Origin: Hoeflea_A sp963921345
GTDB lineage: Bacteria > Pseudomonadota > Alphaproteobacteria > Rhizobiales > Rhizobiaceae
Assembly: GCA_963921345.3 (NCBI GenBank)
Contig: CAWUFE020000002.1
Span: 682,001-746,000, forward strand
Direction of reading: 5' to 3'
Length of the DNA: 64,000 nt
Shown: positions 51,344 to 60,517 of the stretch, in pieces
Layout: each line of letters starts with the position of its first letter
How positions within the stretch are numbered: position 1 is the first letter of the stretch
Made by a program: the position numbers and the translations under genes
Notes under the pieces: model-generated
The model's database searches: none
What the model saw: only the letters and a program-made list of their open reading frames with translations
What the model was told of the DNA's origin: nothing

Positions 51344-52702
51344 CTACAAGCACCGTCGCGGCGCGATGTTCTCCTCGCTGACACCATGCTCCTCCATCCA
51401 CTCCACATAGCCTCGGTGCAGCATGGCAACGATTTCGGGATGTTGGCCCGCGACATTGCGCAAATGGTCAGGGTCGGACAGGCTGTTGTAGAGGGCGTGG
51501 GGCGCGCCTTCGATGGAGTAGATCAGTTCCCATTCGCCGTTGAATATGGTCGCCGGGCAGATTTCGACGATCTCGCGTGGTACGTCGTCAACCGCCTTGG
51601 AAGTATCGCGCATGTTCTGCGCGTCGGCATCGGCCGAAACGTGAAACGTCCGGTGGCGCTCTCGTCTGCCTTCGATCACCGGCATCAGGGAACAGCCATG
51701 CATCTGCTCGGGGATCGTTCCGCCCGCGACCTCAATCATCGTCGGCGCCAGATCGCACAGTGAAAGCAGGCAGTCGTGCCGCCTCGGCTGGTATCGCGGA
51801 TGATGCATGACGAACGGAACATTGGTCAGTTCCTGATGCAACGGGCACGAATAATAGTAGCCCCGTGATCCGTGCCGAACCCTGTTCATCGGATGCTTCT
51901 TGTCCCACAGGAACCGGCGCTTGCCGAACAGGCCATGTTCGCCAAAATAGAATCCGTGGTCACTGGTGAACAGGACGACCGTATCCTTCATCAGGTCGAG
52001 GCTTTCGAGCCGCTCGATCATTTGCCCAAACCAGTGATCGACCATGGTGATCTCCGCCTTGTAGCAAGCATGCGCGATTTCCAGGTCGCGCGGGCTGACG
52101 CCGGCTTCCTCGACGTCCCAATAGGCGGGATAGATCTGTTCGCCGGCATAGTCCGGCAGGTAGCGCCGCACATAGTGAGCAGGCGGATCCCAGGGTTCAT
52201 GCGGATCCCATGGCTCGACGTAGAGGAAGAACTTTTCGTCGGCATTGCGTTCGATCCAGCGCATGGCGGCTGTAAAGGTCCGCGCCGCAAAGCGATCATT
52301 CTCTCCCGTCCAGGTCTTGCGCACGTCACGTGCCTCGGGACCGCCGCGTTGTCCCCGGATCCAGATGAAATCCTCGAAACCCCGATCGTAGCCGTAGCCA
52401 TTGCGGATCAGGAACGGATTGTCGACCACGCCGCAGGTCAGATAACCGGCATCCGTAATGCACTGAGCCATAGTGACTTCGCTCTTCGGCAGCGCGTCCC
52501 AGCCCATGAACGTGAAAGCGTATTTCCCTGTCGCGATGTCGGCGCGCGCCGGAACCGTCGGAAACGACCCAAGACGACAGTTGGAAAACACCTGTGACCG
52601 TTTTGCGAACTTTTCGAGGTTCGGAGCGATGATCCAGGTCTTGTTGAACCCGGGAAAATGATCCAGCCGAAAGGTGTCCGAAACGACCACGATGATGTTC
52701 AT
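51344..52702 (-). CDS. Sulfatase/alkaline-phosphatase-superfamily hydrolase with Thr in place of the sulfatase Cys/Ser
   Basis: The 452-residue protein has the family N-terminus (IIVVVSDTFRLDHF), the metal-site segments WDPHEPWDPP and LFTSDHGFYFGEHGLFGK, and the C-terminal HALYNSLSDPDHLRNVA block seen in sulfatases. The nucleophile motif reads T49-V-P-A-R53 (TVPAR), so there is no Cys or Ser to turn into formylglycine. Thr is the nucleophile in phosphatase and phosphodiesterase members of the superfamily, so a phospho- or phosphono-substrate is more likely than a sulfate ester. No signal peptide. Divergent from the LysR gene at 52843. Confidence 0.8.
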   Translation of the reverse strand: MNIIVVVSDTFRLDHFPGFNKTWIIAPNLEKFAKRSQVFSNCRLGSFPTVPARADIATGKYAFTFMGWDALPKSEVTMAQCITDAGYLTCGVVDNPFLIRNGYGYDRGFEDFIWIRGQRGGPEARDVRKTWTGENDRFAARTFTAAMRWIERNADEKFFLYVEPWDPHEPWDPPAHYVRRYLPDYAGEQIYPAYWDVEEAGVSPRDLEIAHACYKAEITMVDHWFGQMIERLESLDLMKDTVVLFTSDHGFYFGEHGLFGKRRFLWDKKHPMNRVRHGSRGYYYSCPLHQELTNVPFVMHHPRYQPRRHDCLLSLCDLAPTMIEVAGGTIPEQMHGCSLMPVIEGRRERHRTFHVSADADAQNMRDTSKAVDDVPREIVEICPATIFNGEWELIYSIEGAPHALYNSLSDPDHLRNVAGQHPEIVAMLHRGYVEWMEEHGVSEENIAPRRCL

Positions 52703-52842
52703 GCAAGGTTCCCGATGCGCTGGCGAACTGACCGATCGAGGCGATCAGCCCGCGGTTTTGATGGTTTCCATCGGCTAGCACTTGCCAATCGATAGGATCA
52801 AATTCATATTTTGCGAAAAGGCTTTCACAAATTGAATGGCAA

Positions 52843-53745
52843 ATGAGATATCTTCACCTGTTGCCGCGATTTCTCGCAGTGGCCGAGGCCGGAAGCATCG
52901 CCAAGGCAGCGCGACGGCTGAACATAACGTCGCCTTCGCTAACAAAGTCGATCCACGCTCTGGAGGCCGATCTTGAAACCCAGCTTTTCGAGCGTCATGC
53001 AAAGGGGATGAGCCTCACTCCCTTTGGGGAGAAGCTGCTTGCGCACGCCCGTGTCATCAATCAGGAGATCCAGTTTGCGGAAGCGGAAATGCAGGCCTTC
53101 CGCACAGGATCGCGCGGCGTGCTGCGTATCGGAGCCATTCCTGTTTGGGGCTACTACCTATTGCCGTCGGCGATTGCCCGCCTCCACGACGCCTTTCCTT
53201 CAATCCAGGTCAATTTGAGTGTCGGAACCAATGCGTCGCTCGTACCGAGAATAACCAATGGTGAAATCGATGTTTTCGCCGGAGGCAGACTTGAGGAGAC
53301 AGGCGACCTGCCGCCCTATCTCGATCTGATAAAGGGACCGGATATCGAAGTCTTCCTGGTGGCGCGGGAAGGCCATCCTGTTCATCAGGCCGGAGAGCCG
53401 GTCAACCCGGCAGATCTTTCGAAATACCCGTGGGCTATGTTTGGCGGATCCTCAAGCGACCTGGACTTCGACTTTATCGAGCAGCGAGTGGTCGAAACAA
53501 TGAGCGCCATGCCACAGATCAGTCTGGTCTCTCAGTCGCTCATGGCGGTCGCGGAAGCGGTGCGATCGGGCGACTACATCACGTGGATGGCCGACCCCGT
53601 CTTGAGGTCGTTCCAGTCGAACGGCATCCGCAAGATCAACCTGGCGGACTCCTTCTACAGCTTCAGCTCCTGCCTGGTATTCCGGCGCAGCCTGGCGGAG
53701 ATCTCGTTCTTCAAGCTGCTGGCGCGGCATGTGATCCCGGGCTGA
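52843..53745 (+). CDS. LysR-family regulator of the catabolic group
   Basis: The 300-residue protein starts MRYLHLLPRFLAVAEAGSIAKAARRLNIT, with helix-turn-helix near residues 15-35, and has an effector domain from about residue 90. It is divergent from the sulfatase-like gene and convergent with the M20 gene, so it probably controls the sulfatase-like and solute-binding genes. ATG 52843 fits. Confidence 0.86.
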   Translation: MRYLHLLPRFLAVAEAGSIAKAARRLNITSPSLTKSIHALEADLETQLFERHAKGMSLTPFGEKLLAHARVINQEIQFAEAEMQAFRTGSRGVLRIGAIPVWGYYLLPSAIARLHDAFPSIQVNLSVGTNASLVPRITNGEIDVFAGGRLEETGDLPPYLDLIKGPDIEVFLVAREGHPVHQAGEPVNPADLSKYPWAMFGGSSSDLDFDFIEQRVVETMSAMPQISLVSQSLMAVAEAVRSGDYITWMADPVLRSFQSNGIRKINLADSFYSFSSCLVFRRSLAEISFFKLLARHVIPG

Positions 53746-53748
53746 CCA

Positions 53749-53787
53749 GCCGCTAGCAAAGCGGCCGGACAGCTTTCGGCTGGCCGC
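53749..53787. terminator. Two overlapping GC-rich hairpins between convergent genes
   Basis: GCCGCT-AGCAA-AGCGGC follows the LysR stop by three bases, and a second, imperfect stem (GCGGCC ... GGCCGC) overlaps it before the M20 stop. The place between two convergent genes suggests a bidirectional terminator. No clear T-run. Confidence 0.35.
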
Positions 53788-53798
53788 GGCCTATTGGG

Positions 53799-54971
53799 TC
53801 ATTCCGTTTCGACAAGCATGCGCGCTTCGATCATCCCGGAATACCAGCTCGCCCCGAACGGAAGCGCCTCGTCGTTGAAGTTGTAAGCGGGGTGATGGCA
53901 GGCGGCGCTGTCGCCATTGCCCAGAAAGATATAGGCGCCGGGTCTTTCTTCCAGCATGTAGCTAAAATCCTCGGCCGGCATGATCGGATCGATATTGTCC
54001 TCGACGTCGCCTGAAATCGTTCGCGCCACGTCGGCCGCATAAGCCGTATTCTCGGCAGCATTCACGGTGACCGGATACCCGCGGTCCCATTTGACCTCGG
54101 CGCTCGCGCCGAGAGCAATGGCCGTGCCTTCGGCAATTTCGCGTATCCTTTTCTCTGCAAAGGCGCGGTTTTCTGCGTCCAATGTGCGAACGGTTCCCGC
54201 CAACCGGACCTGATGGGCGATGACATTGCTGGCCACGCTGTCCGTCTCGAACGTGCCGACGGTCACGACCACCCGATGCAGCGGATCCACGTTGCGCGAG
54301 ACGATGGTCTGCAGGGAAATCAGGATCTGAGCCGCAACCAGGGTGGTGTCGACGGCCTGATGCGGCTCGGCCGCGTGGCCGCCCCTGCCGGTGACCACGA
54401 TCTCGAACTCATCGGACGATGCAAGCAGTGCGCCCGGCCGGATGGCGAAATGGCCCACCGGCAGACCCGGAGCATTGTGCATGCCGTAGACTTCCTGAAT
54501 GCCGAAACGCTCCATGAGGCCGTCCCGGCACATTTCGAGGCCGCCGGCACCGCCCTCTTCCGCCGGTTGGAAAATGACGATTGCAGTGCCGTCGAAGTTG
54601 CGCGTCTCGGCCAGGTATTTCGCCGCCCCGAGCAACATGGCGGTATGCCCGTCATGGCCGCAGGCGTGCATCAGCCCGGGCGACGTGGAAGCGTATTCGA
54701 GGTCGGTGGCCTCGTTGATGGGCAATGCGTCCATATCGGCACGCAGGCCGATCACCTTGCCGCTGTCGGACACCCTTCCCTTGATGACACCGACGACGCC
54801 GGTTCGCCCTATCCCTTCGACGACCTCGTCGCAGCCGAAATCGCGCAGCATTCCGGCCACCTTGCCGGCGGTCCGGTGAACCTCGAACAGGAGCTCCGGA
54901 TGGGCATGAAAATCGCGTCGCCACCCGGTGATTTCGCCAAGCATTTCGGAATATCTGTTCTTGATGGGCAC
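53799..54971 (-). CDS. M20-family amidohydrolase (hippurate hydrolase-like)
   Basis: The 390-residue metal-dependent amidohydrolase has RRDFHAHPELLFEVHRTA, HACGHDGHTAMLLGA and QPAEEGGAGGLEM, with the usual zinc-binding His and Glu residues, and GRGGHAAEPHQAVD in the dimerisation domain. It cleaves N-acyl or amide bonds of amino-acid conjugates. The start reads GTG 54971. The neighbouring serine hydrolase and solute-binding genes suggest use of an amide or acylated compound. Confidence 0.88.
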   Translation of the reverse strand: MPIKNRYSEMLGEITGWRRDFHAHPELLFEVHRTAGKVAGMLRDFGCDEVVEGIGRTGVVGVIKGRVSDSGKVIGLRADMDALPINEATDLEYASTSPGLMHACGHDGHTAMLLGAAKYLAETRNFDGTAIVIFQPAEEGGAGGLEMCRDGLMERFGIQEVYGMHNAPGLPVGHFAIRPGALLASSDEFEIVVTGRGGHAAEPHQAVDTTLVAAQILISLQTIVSRNVDPLHRVVVTVGTFETDSVASNVIAHQVRLAGTVRTLDAENRAFAEKRIREIAEGTAIALGASAEVKWDRGYPVTVNAAENTAYAADVARTISGDVEDNIDPIMPAEDFSYMLEERPGAYIFLGNGDSAACHHPAYNFNDEALPFGASWYSGMIEARMLVETE

Positions 54972-55084
54972 TTGCAGCTTCTTTCTTTTTCTGGAACGCG
55001 TCGAAACAGCACTTGTTTATACGGTGTGAACCTGCACGGCAAACCGGCAACGCAAATCACACCTGCGCTCCGGGTCGAATTGAG

Positions 55085-56278
55085 TCAGTCCCGGACCGCG
55101 GGCAGAATGAACGATCGCACGATTTGCCGCGGCTGCCGGTGTCCTTTCGGATCGTTGTAATTGCTCCCGGTGAACACCACCACCAGATCGAACCCCGGAA
55201 ACACATAGATCACCTGGCCGCCATTGCCTGCCGCCAAAAAGGTCGATGTGCGTTCGCTGCCGAGAAATCTTCGATGGGTCCACCAGTGATACCCGTACCC
55301 CATCTCCTCCAGTTCATGCGGTATCTGGGATCCGGGCGGCAGAGCAGCGACACGACGGCGTGTCGACCGGTCCACCCACTCTTGCGAAACGATACGCCGC
55401 CCGTTCCAGACGCCGCGGTCGAGGAAGAGTTGGCCGAATTTGGCCATGTCCCTGGGCCGGATGAAGAAGCTGCCGCCGGTCATCGCCTGGCCCGATGGAG
55501 AAAACCGCCAGCGATAGTCCAGGATGCACAGCGGTTCGAACAATCGCTTGCGGGCGAATTCGGGCACCGGTTCGCCGCTGGCCTGCCGGAGAACGCCGCC
55601 CAGCAAAACAGATGTCGGCGTGTTGTAGGAAAACTGCTCCCCGGGTCGATGGGCCATCGGCAAATCCAGGGTGAACTTGATCCAGTCACGCGACTTCCAC
55701 ATGTCGTCCTCGCGCCACGGCCCCACTCCGAAATTCTCTTCCGCGTCGAAGCCGGCGGTCATGGTCAAAAGATGCTCGAGCGTGATCGCCCTCTTGTCTT
55801 CCGACCAGTTCTCGAACGTCTCATACTGGGAAAACGCCGGCAGGATCGGGTCCCTGACATCGCCGATCAGACCGTGATCGACCGCGATTCCGATCAGGAT
55901 GGACGTGACGCTTTTGAACGAAGAGCGGGTATCGTGCAGGGTTTCGGCCTCGAAACCGTTGAAATAGGCTTCGAAGACCAACCGGCCACGGCGTGCGACA
56001 ATCACCGAATCGATTTTTGTGAACTGGCCGCTTTCGATGGCCTCGACCATCGCCGCCAACGCGGCCGCGTCGATTCCCTCCGCCTCCGGACTTGAAAGGG
56101 TCCATTCGTCGGCGCTCACCATGGGCCCGCATTGGCCTTCCAAGCCGGCTGCCGCCTGCGCGGCACTTCCGGACAGCGGAGCCGAGGCCAGCAGGCACAG
56201 CGTCGCACCGGCGGCAAGGATGCGGCGAAACACCGCAAAGCCAGAACTATCTGCATGTTTCCGCACATAAGGCGTCAT
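55085..56278 (-). CDS. Exported serine hydrolase, beta-lactamase/EstB-like
   Basis: The 397-residue protein has a signal-type N-terminus (hydrophobic stretch near residues 18-40) and the class C beta-lactamase fold: S-F-K-S (Ser-x-x-Lys) near residue 120, SYNTPTS (Tyr-x-Asn) near 218, and a third region near GYGYHWWTH. Such proteins are often esterases, peptidases or 6-aminohexanoate-dimer-hydrolase-like. It lies 113 bases upstream of the M20 gene on the same strand. Confidence 0.82.
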   Translation of the reverse strand: MTPYVRKHADSSGFAVFRRILAAGATLCLLASAPLSGSAAQAAAGLEGQCGPMVSADEWTLSSPEAEGIDAAALAAMVEAIESGQFTKIDSVIVARRGRLVFEAYFNGFEAETLHDTRSSFKSVTSILIGIAVDHGLIGDVRDPILPAFSQYETFENWSEDKRAITLEHLLTMTAGFDAEENFGVGPWREDDMWKSRDWIKFTLDLPMAHRPGEQFSYNTPTSVLLGGVLRQASGEPVPEFARKRLFEPLCILDYRWRFSPSGQAMTGGSFFIRPRDMAKFGQLFLDRGVWNGRRIVSQEWVDRSTRRRVAALPPGSQIPHELEEMGYGYHWWTHRRFLGSERTSTFLAAGNGGQVIYVFPGFDLVVVFTGSNYNDPKGHRQPRQIVRSFILPAVRD

Positions 56279-56390
56279 CGTGCCCCCCGGTTTCTGCGCC
56301 GTAGGCCGCCTCTAAAAGCCCGGCGGCCGCCCATCCTCGCAGGCGATACCGCAGGTTGCAATCCTTATCGCTGCTATCGAGGTGGTCGGG

Positions 56391-58109
56391 TCATCGGCTG
56401 TACGCCGCCGCACCCGCGACGCCTTCGTCCAGCCTCGCCCGAGCAGCATCGCTGCGCAACGGGAAGCAACTGAGGAACCAGCGCCGGATAGTGTCGGTCG
56501 TCGGCTCGTTGTCGGCGCTCCACAGACGGCGCATGTCCGTTTCGAACCCCTGCCAGGCGCGGGCCGCGTCGCGGCGTTCGCCGAGATGCCAGAGAGCGGC
56601 AGCCTTCCAGGCCGGCAGATTGACGATGCCGTCACCGGCGTTGTCGGCTGCCGCGACGCAGCCCTCGTCGTCTCCGGACAGAAAGCGGATATTCGCATGA
56701 TAGCCCCATTGCGGAAGGGTCGACGTCCAGCCGGCCTCCAGAAACCGCTCGGCCAGCGCATTGGCCAGTGGCAGCTCGTCGCTGAACGCCGCCCCGAGTG
56801 CCGACGACAACACCGTCCAGGGATCGTTTTCGTTGCATTGCCGCGCCATCGCGAAGCTGGCCGCCGACTGCCCGTGTTCGTGCAGAAGGCAACTCGCCCA
56901 GCCGCGGCACAGATGCGCCCGGCTGTCCAGCGGATCAAGGGCGATCGCCCGGTTGGCCAGCGCCTTGCTCTCGATCAGCATGGCTTTTTCCGGGACCAGG
57001 CCCGGCCGCACCAGATGGCCGATATTGTGGTGCTGCGACAGGCTGCTATAGGCCATCGACAGGTCCGGATCGACGTCGATCGCCCGGCGGAAACAGTCGG
57101 CCGACCGCGTCCAGCTGTCGGCCCGGAAATCGTTGAGCAGTTTCTGCCCGAGCAGCCAGTGATCCACGGCGGCGCTTGTAACGGGCGCTCTCGAAATCTC
57201 CGAAAGGCGGGTGCGCGACAGCGACAGGCTGCAGGCAGCCGCGAGCCGGCCGGCAAGGTTCGCCTGATGGTCCCACCAGTTCAGGGCCAGACGCTCCAGC
57301 CGGTCGCTCCAGACCACGCGGCCGTCGTCAACGCCCGTGAGCGTCGCGATCAATGCCAGATGCTCGTCCGTCGCGGCGATGCTGAGTTTCAGCGCGTAAT
57401 CCGCTTCCGACTCACGCACCCCGGTGTCGATGACATCGAGCTCCCGAAAACGCACCAGTCGCGAAATCAGTTCGGTGCGGAAGAGGTCGCCGGTTGCCCG
57501 CGCGTCGTCCGACTGACCGGGCGCCGTTACCGGCAGAACGCCGATGCGATAGCTGACGCGCGGCCCGCCGCGAACACCTGCCTCTGCCTGTGGCTGAACC
57601 CGGCTGCCGGATTTGATTGCGGCAATGAGTTCCTGGGTCGGAAGCGAAGGTTCCTGGCCGTATTCGACATCGAGATGGTCCCACAGTGCGGCGTAGATAT
57701 CGAGCGCGCGGCCGGTTTCGCCGTGATCGTCATAGACGCGCATGAGATGGCGCGCCGCCTTTTCGTCCGCTGGATCGAGGCTGAGCAGCGCCCGGGCCGC
57801 GCGCTGCGCCTGTTCAGGATCCGAATCGTCGACGATGGCCTCCAGATGGTTGCGCAGGTCGTTTTCGAACTCGGTCCTTTTCAGCCGCAGCCAGCCGGCG
57901 AACAATTCGCCGGTTTCCTGCAGGTCGGCAAGCAGGCGGGTTCCGATGCGACCCGTGCTCACGACGCTGTCGGGCACCACACCTGATCGCAGGTCCTCCA
58001 ACAGCAGGTCGTGGTCCGACACGACGCTGCCGAGACGGATCCACACGCTGGTCCTGTCCGCCTCGATCCCGTCCCACCGCCCGTCGAGGTCGGCTCGAAG
58101 GCTGTGCAA
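56391..58109 (-). CDS. SARP/BTAD-type regulator, part after an in-frame stop
   Basis: The frame covers the bacterial transcriptional activator domain (residues to about 170, QRARRNLRQALHSLRADLDG at the seam) and a long C-terminal region with alpha-helical repeats (AYSSLSQHHNIGHLV, AHLCRGWASCLLHEHGQSAASFAMA) typical of TPR-type SARP proteins. A middle block (SYRIGVLPVTAPG) resembles the adenylate-cyclase-type beta/alpha segment found in such proteins. The N-terminal DNA-binding part is in 58140-58343, in the same frame, separated by a TAA. The TTG at 58109 is the first start after the stop, so any product would lack the DNA-binding domain. It is read with the YcaO gene upstream. Confidence 0.65.
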   Translation of the reverse strand: MHSLRADLDGRWDGIEADRTSVWIRLGSVVSDHDLLLEDLRSGVVPDSVVSTGRIGTRLLADLQETGELFAGWLRLKRTEFENDLRNHLEAIVDDSDPEQAQRAARALLSLDPADEKAARHLMRVYDDHGETGRALDIYAALWDHLDVEYGQEPSLPTQELIAAIKSGSRVQPQAEAGVRGGPRVSYRIGVLPVTAPGQSDDARATGDLFRTELISRLVRFRELDVIDTGVRESEADYALKLSIAATDEHLALIATLTGVDDGRVVWSDRLERLALNWWDHQANLAGRLAAACSLSLSRTRLSEISRAPVTSAAVDHWLLGQKLLNDFRADSWTRSADCFRRAIDVDPDLSMAYSSLSQHHNIGHLVRPGLVPEKAMLIESKALANRAIALDPLDSRAHLCRGWASCLLHEHGQSAASFAMARQCNENDPWTVLSSALGAAFSDELPLANALAERFLEAGWTSTLPQWGYHANIRFLSGDDEGCVAAADNAGDGIVNLPAWKAAALWHLGERRDAARAWQGFETDMRRLWSADNEPTTDTIRRWFLSCFPLRSDAARARLDEGVAGAAAYSR

Positions 58110-58139
58110 TGCCTGACGGAGGTTGCGCCGCGCCCGTTG

Positions 58140-58343
58140 TTATTCGGAATCTTCCCAGAGAATGGCCGCCAGCTTCGCCCGGCTTTCCGTCTTGCGCGGG
58201 CATAGAGCCAGATAGGCCAGGATCAGCCGGCCGGACGAGAGCGACGGCCGAACGGGACGGCCGTCGGCCGCAATGGCAAAATCGCCGATCAATTGCAGGC
58301 CAAGCGGCTGCTGACCGGTCGCGTCCGTTAGTAGAGATCCCAT
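58140..58343 (-). pseudogene. N-terminal DNA-binding part of the SARP regulator, ending at an in-frame TAA
   Basis: This piece encodes a winged-helix start (LQLIGDFAIAADGRPVRPSL, RLILAYLALCPRKTESRAKLAAILWEDSE) and then stops at TAA 58140-58142, right where SARP proteins continue with (E)QRARRNLRQAL. The downstream reading is in the same frame, so a single base change would restore one protein of about 650 residues. ATG 58343 overlaps the YcaO end by 16 bases. Annotated as disrupted. Confidence 0.65.
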
Positions 58344-59206
58344 TTCGCCCAGTCCGGCGATCGCTCCTGCCATCCGGCGGACGCGGCCGCCATGCACGGA
58401 GTGCGAAGCACCGCCCGGGCAATCCAGTATCTGTCGTCGGTTCGCGGCAATTCCGCGGCGAGGACCGTGATACCGTAGGCGGCCAGATGACCATCGAGCT
58501 GCGATGGCGTGTTCGGCAGCCGCATGGGCATGCCGGATGTCGACTCCGGATCGGGATTCAGCAATTCCCGGCAGCGTTTGACACCCAGACGCCGCGCGCG
58601 CGCGAGCAGGATCCTCTCCCTGCGGTCGAGGGCGAGTCCGTTACTCTGCCGGTAGCGGATCACATCCAGGCCGAACTCCATCTGGTGCAGCTCTTTCAGT
58701 GCGGCACGGACGGCGTCCGGGCGCTGCAGGCGGCAGGCCGTTCCGAAACACAGGTCGCGTCCGTCATCCGTCGACGACCAGGCGGCGAACACGGGAATGC
58801 CGTGGCGTGGCGTGATGTCGAGCAACCCTCCCCGCCGCGGCGTCCGGCGACGCCATATCGACTGCAATTCGTCGAACTGCTGAAGATCCGCGTCGGTTGG
58901 TCTGGAAGCGGCAATTCCCCGATGCCACCATCGTTTGCTGGCATGCCGTTCGACAGCTTCCAGTATCGCGTTGACGAGCGCGGTGTCCGGATCCGGCCCG
59001 GCGGCGGTGCCGACGACGGCCGCACTCGGATCGCCCTCGCCGAAAAGCACAACCGATTTTCGTTCCGCAAATTCGGCGTCACGCAGCGTCTCGGCTTCCT
59101 CGATCGAATCGCCGAGCCCAGTCGCGCTCAATCGCGCGCCGTGGAATTCCACGTTGCCGACGGCGTAGAACAGATTGTCGATATGGGGAAGTTCGTCCGA
59201 GAACAT
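58328..59206 (-). CDS. YcaO-domain protein
   Basis: The 292-residue protein resembles the YcaO ATP-dependent cyclodehydratase/thioamidation fold: VNAILEAVERHASKRW (the E-x-x-E-R block), CFGTACRLQRPDAVRAALKELHQMEF (the E-x-x-Q block) and LAAYGITVLAAELPRTDD near the C-terminus. It is shorter than most (which reach 380-600 residues), lacks an E1-like partner and the C-terminal Pro-rich tail, and no TfuA gene is visible. YcaO enzymes form thiazolines, thioamides or amidines, or help modify ribosomal protein S12. It overlaps the SARP gene by 16 bases. Confidence 0.65.
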   Translation of the reverse strand: MFSDELPHIDNLFYAVGNVEFHGARLSATGLGDSIEEAETLRDAEFAERKSVVLFGEGDPSAAVVGTAAGPDPDTALVNAILEAVERHASKRWWHRGIAASRPTDADLQQFDELQSIWRRRTPRRGGLLDITPRHGIPVFAAWSSTDDGRDLCFGTACRLQRPDAVRAALKELHQMEFGLDVIRYRQSNGLALDRRERILLARARRLGVKRCRELLNPDPESTSGMPMRLPNTPSQLDGHLAAYGITVLAAELPRTDDRYWIARAVLRTPCMAAASAGWQERSPDWAKWDLY

Positions 59207-59404
59207 CGCACAACACCGCTTGCGACGGCTCGCGCCGCTGTTGATCGAACTCCGCGGCGGACCCGCATGAGAGCGAATCCGCAGTCATTCCCCGGCCACA
59301 CTATGACGGTGATTGCGCCGCCTGACAACGCGCAGGCAAAGCCTCCTTCAAGTCAAACGTCAGCAGCGATTCCTATGATCTTGAATCGAATCGGCAATGG
59401 CCGC

Positions 59405-60370
59405 TCAAGTGCCCATGCGAATGCGGCGAATGACCTCGGCGAAAATCAGGAAACCCACGGGCCAGATTGCCCAGGCGGTGCCCGACCAGGTGAAGACGTT
59501 GACCAACACCACAGCGCAGATGATCACCACCAGACGCGCGTAGTTGCGGCCGACCCCCGAGTTTCCGAACAGCGGCGCCGCCTCCAGGCCGAGAACGACC
59601 AGCATCGCCAGTCCCGGCCATTGCGCCCAGAAGCTGCCCGATGTGGCGAGGTTGATGATCACGAGCCCGATCCACACGACGCCCAGCGTCTTTGCGTGAC
59701 GGATCACCTTCGCGCGCAGCTCCCCATCGTCGACGTCCTGACGCTCCGCAACCGCTTCCTGGCGAGCGGCCTTTTTGGGCGCCTGCCGCGGCTCGGGCCG
59801 TTCGGGCCGCGTCGAGGCGTGTCTGCCGAAAATCCTGTGCGGCTTGTCGCCGAACGAAACGCAGTAGACCGGCACGTCTTCGGAGAAGTTCTTCGGCCGC
59901 CTTTCACCGAGATATTCGAAACCCACGGACAGCTTGCTGTGCACCTGGTCGTAGACCTGCTGGGAGACCAGCACGCCGCCAGGCTCGGCCATGGTCTGCA
60001 GCCGCGCCGCCAGATTGACGCCCTCGCCGAGCAGGTCGTCGCCGTCGACGATCACGTCGCCCAGATGGATACCGATGCGGAACGGCAGCGAACCATTGGC
60101 CGGATGTCCGGGATCGCTCAGTTCGCGCTGCACCTCGATGGCGCACTGCACCGCTTCGACGACCGACGGGAAATCGGCGATCAGCCCGTCGCCAGCCGTA
60201 TTGGCGATGCGGCCGTTATGCCGTTCGATGAATTTGGAGAATACGTCGCGGGCCGCCCGCAGTGCTTCCAGAGTGCCGACCTCGTCAGCATCCATGGCGC
60301 TGCTGTAGCCGGCCGCATCGGCCGCGAGAATCGTCGTCAGCTTGCGTTGAACCTTGGCGCCTGTGGTCAT
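59405..60370 (-). CDS. Class III adenylate/guanylate cyclase with C-terminal membrane segments
   Basis: The 321-residue protein begins MTTGAKVQRKLTTILAADAAGYS; the metal Asp sits in AADAAGYS and NTAGDGLIADF, and the GVNLAARLQ transition-state segment is present. After residue 170 comes a linker rich in charged residues and a C-terminal pair of hydrophobic segments (residues about 250-310). This layout is common in Hyphomicrobiales. It is the second cyclase of the window. ATG 60370 starts the conserved domain; the longer in-frame reading is unsupported. Confidence 0.83.
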   Translation of the reverse strand: MTTGAKVQRKLTTILAADAAGYSSAMDADEVGTLEALRAARDVFSKFIERHNGRIANTAGDGLIADFPSVVEAVQCAIEVQRELSDPGHPANGSLPFRIGIHLGDVIVDGDDLLGEGVNLAARLQTMAEPGGVLVSQQVYDQVHSKLSVGFEYLGERRPKNFSEDVPVYCVSFGDKPHRIFGRHASTRPERPEPRQAPKKAARQEAVAERQDVDDGELRAKVIRHAKTLGVVWIGLVIINLATSGSFWAQWPGLAMLVVLGLEAAPLFGNSGVGRNYARLVVIICAVVLVNVFTWSGTAWAIWPVGFLIFAEVIRRIRMGT

Positions 60371-60517
60371 CTCAGAACCCCCGAAGGGCCTGGCCTGCGA
60401 CCGGACCGCCCGTCCAGCCGTTTCAAGCCGCGCCCATCGCCTTCCATATATGAACTCGCCGACCGGATTCAAAGTGACGATACAAATCTTTGCCCGTCTT
60501 CACCGGCCGGAAACACA

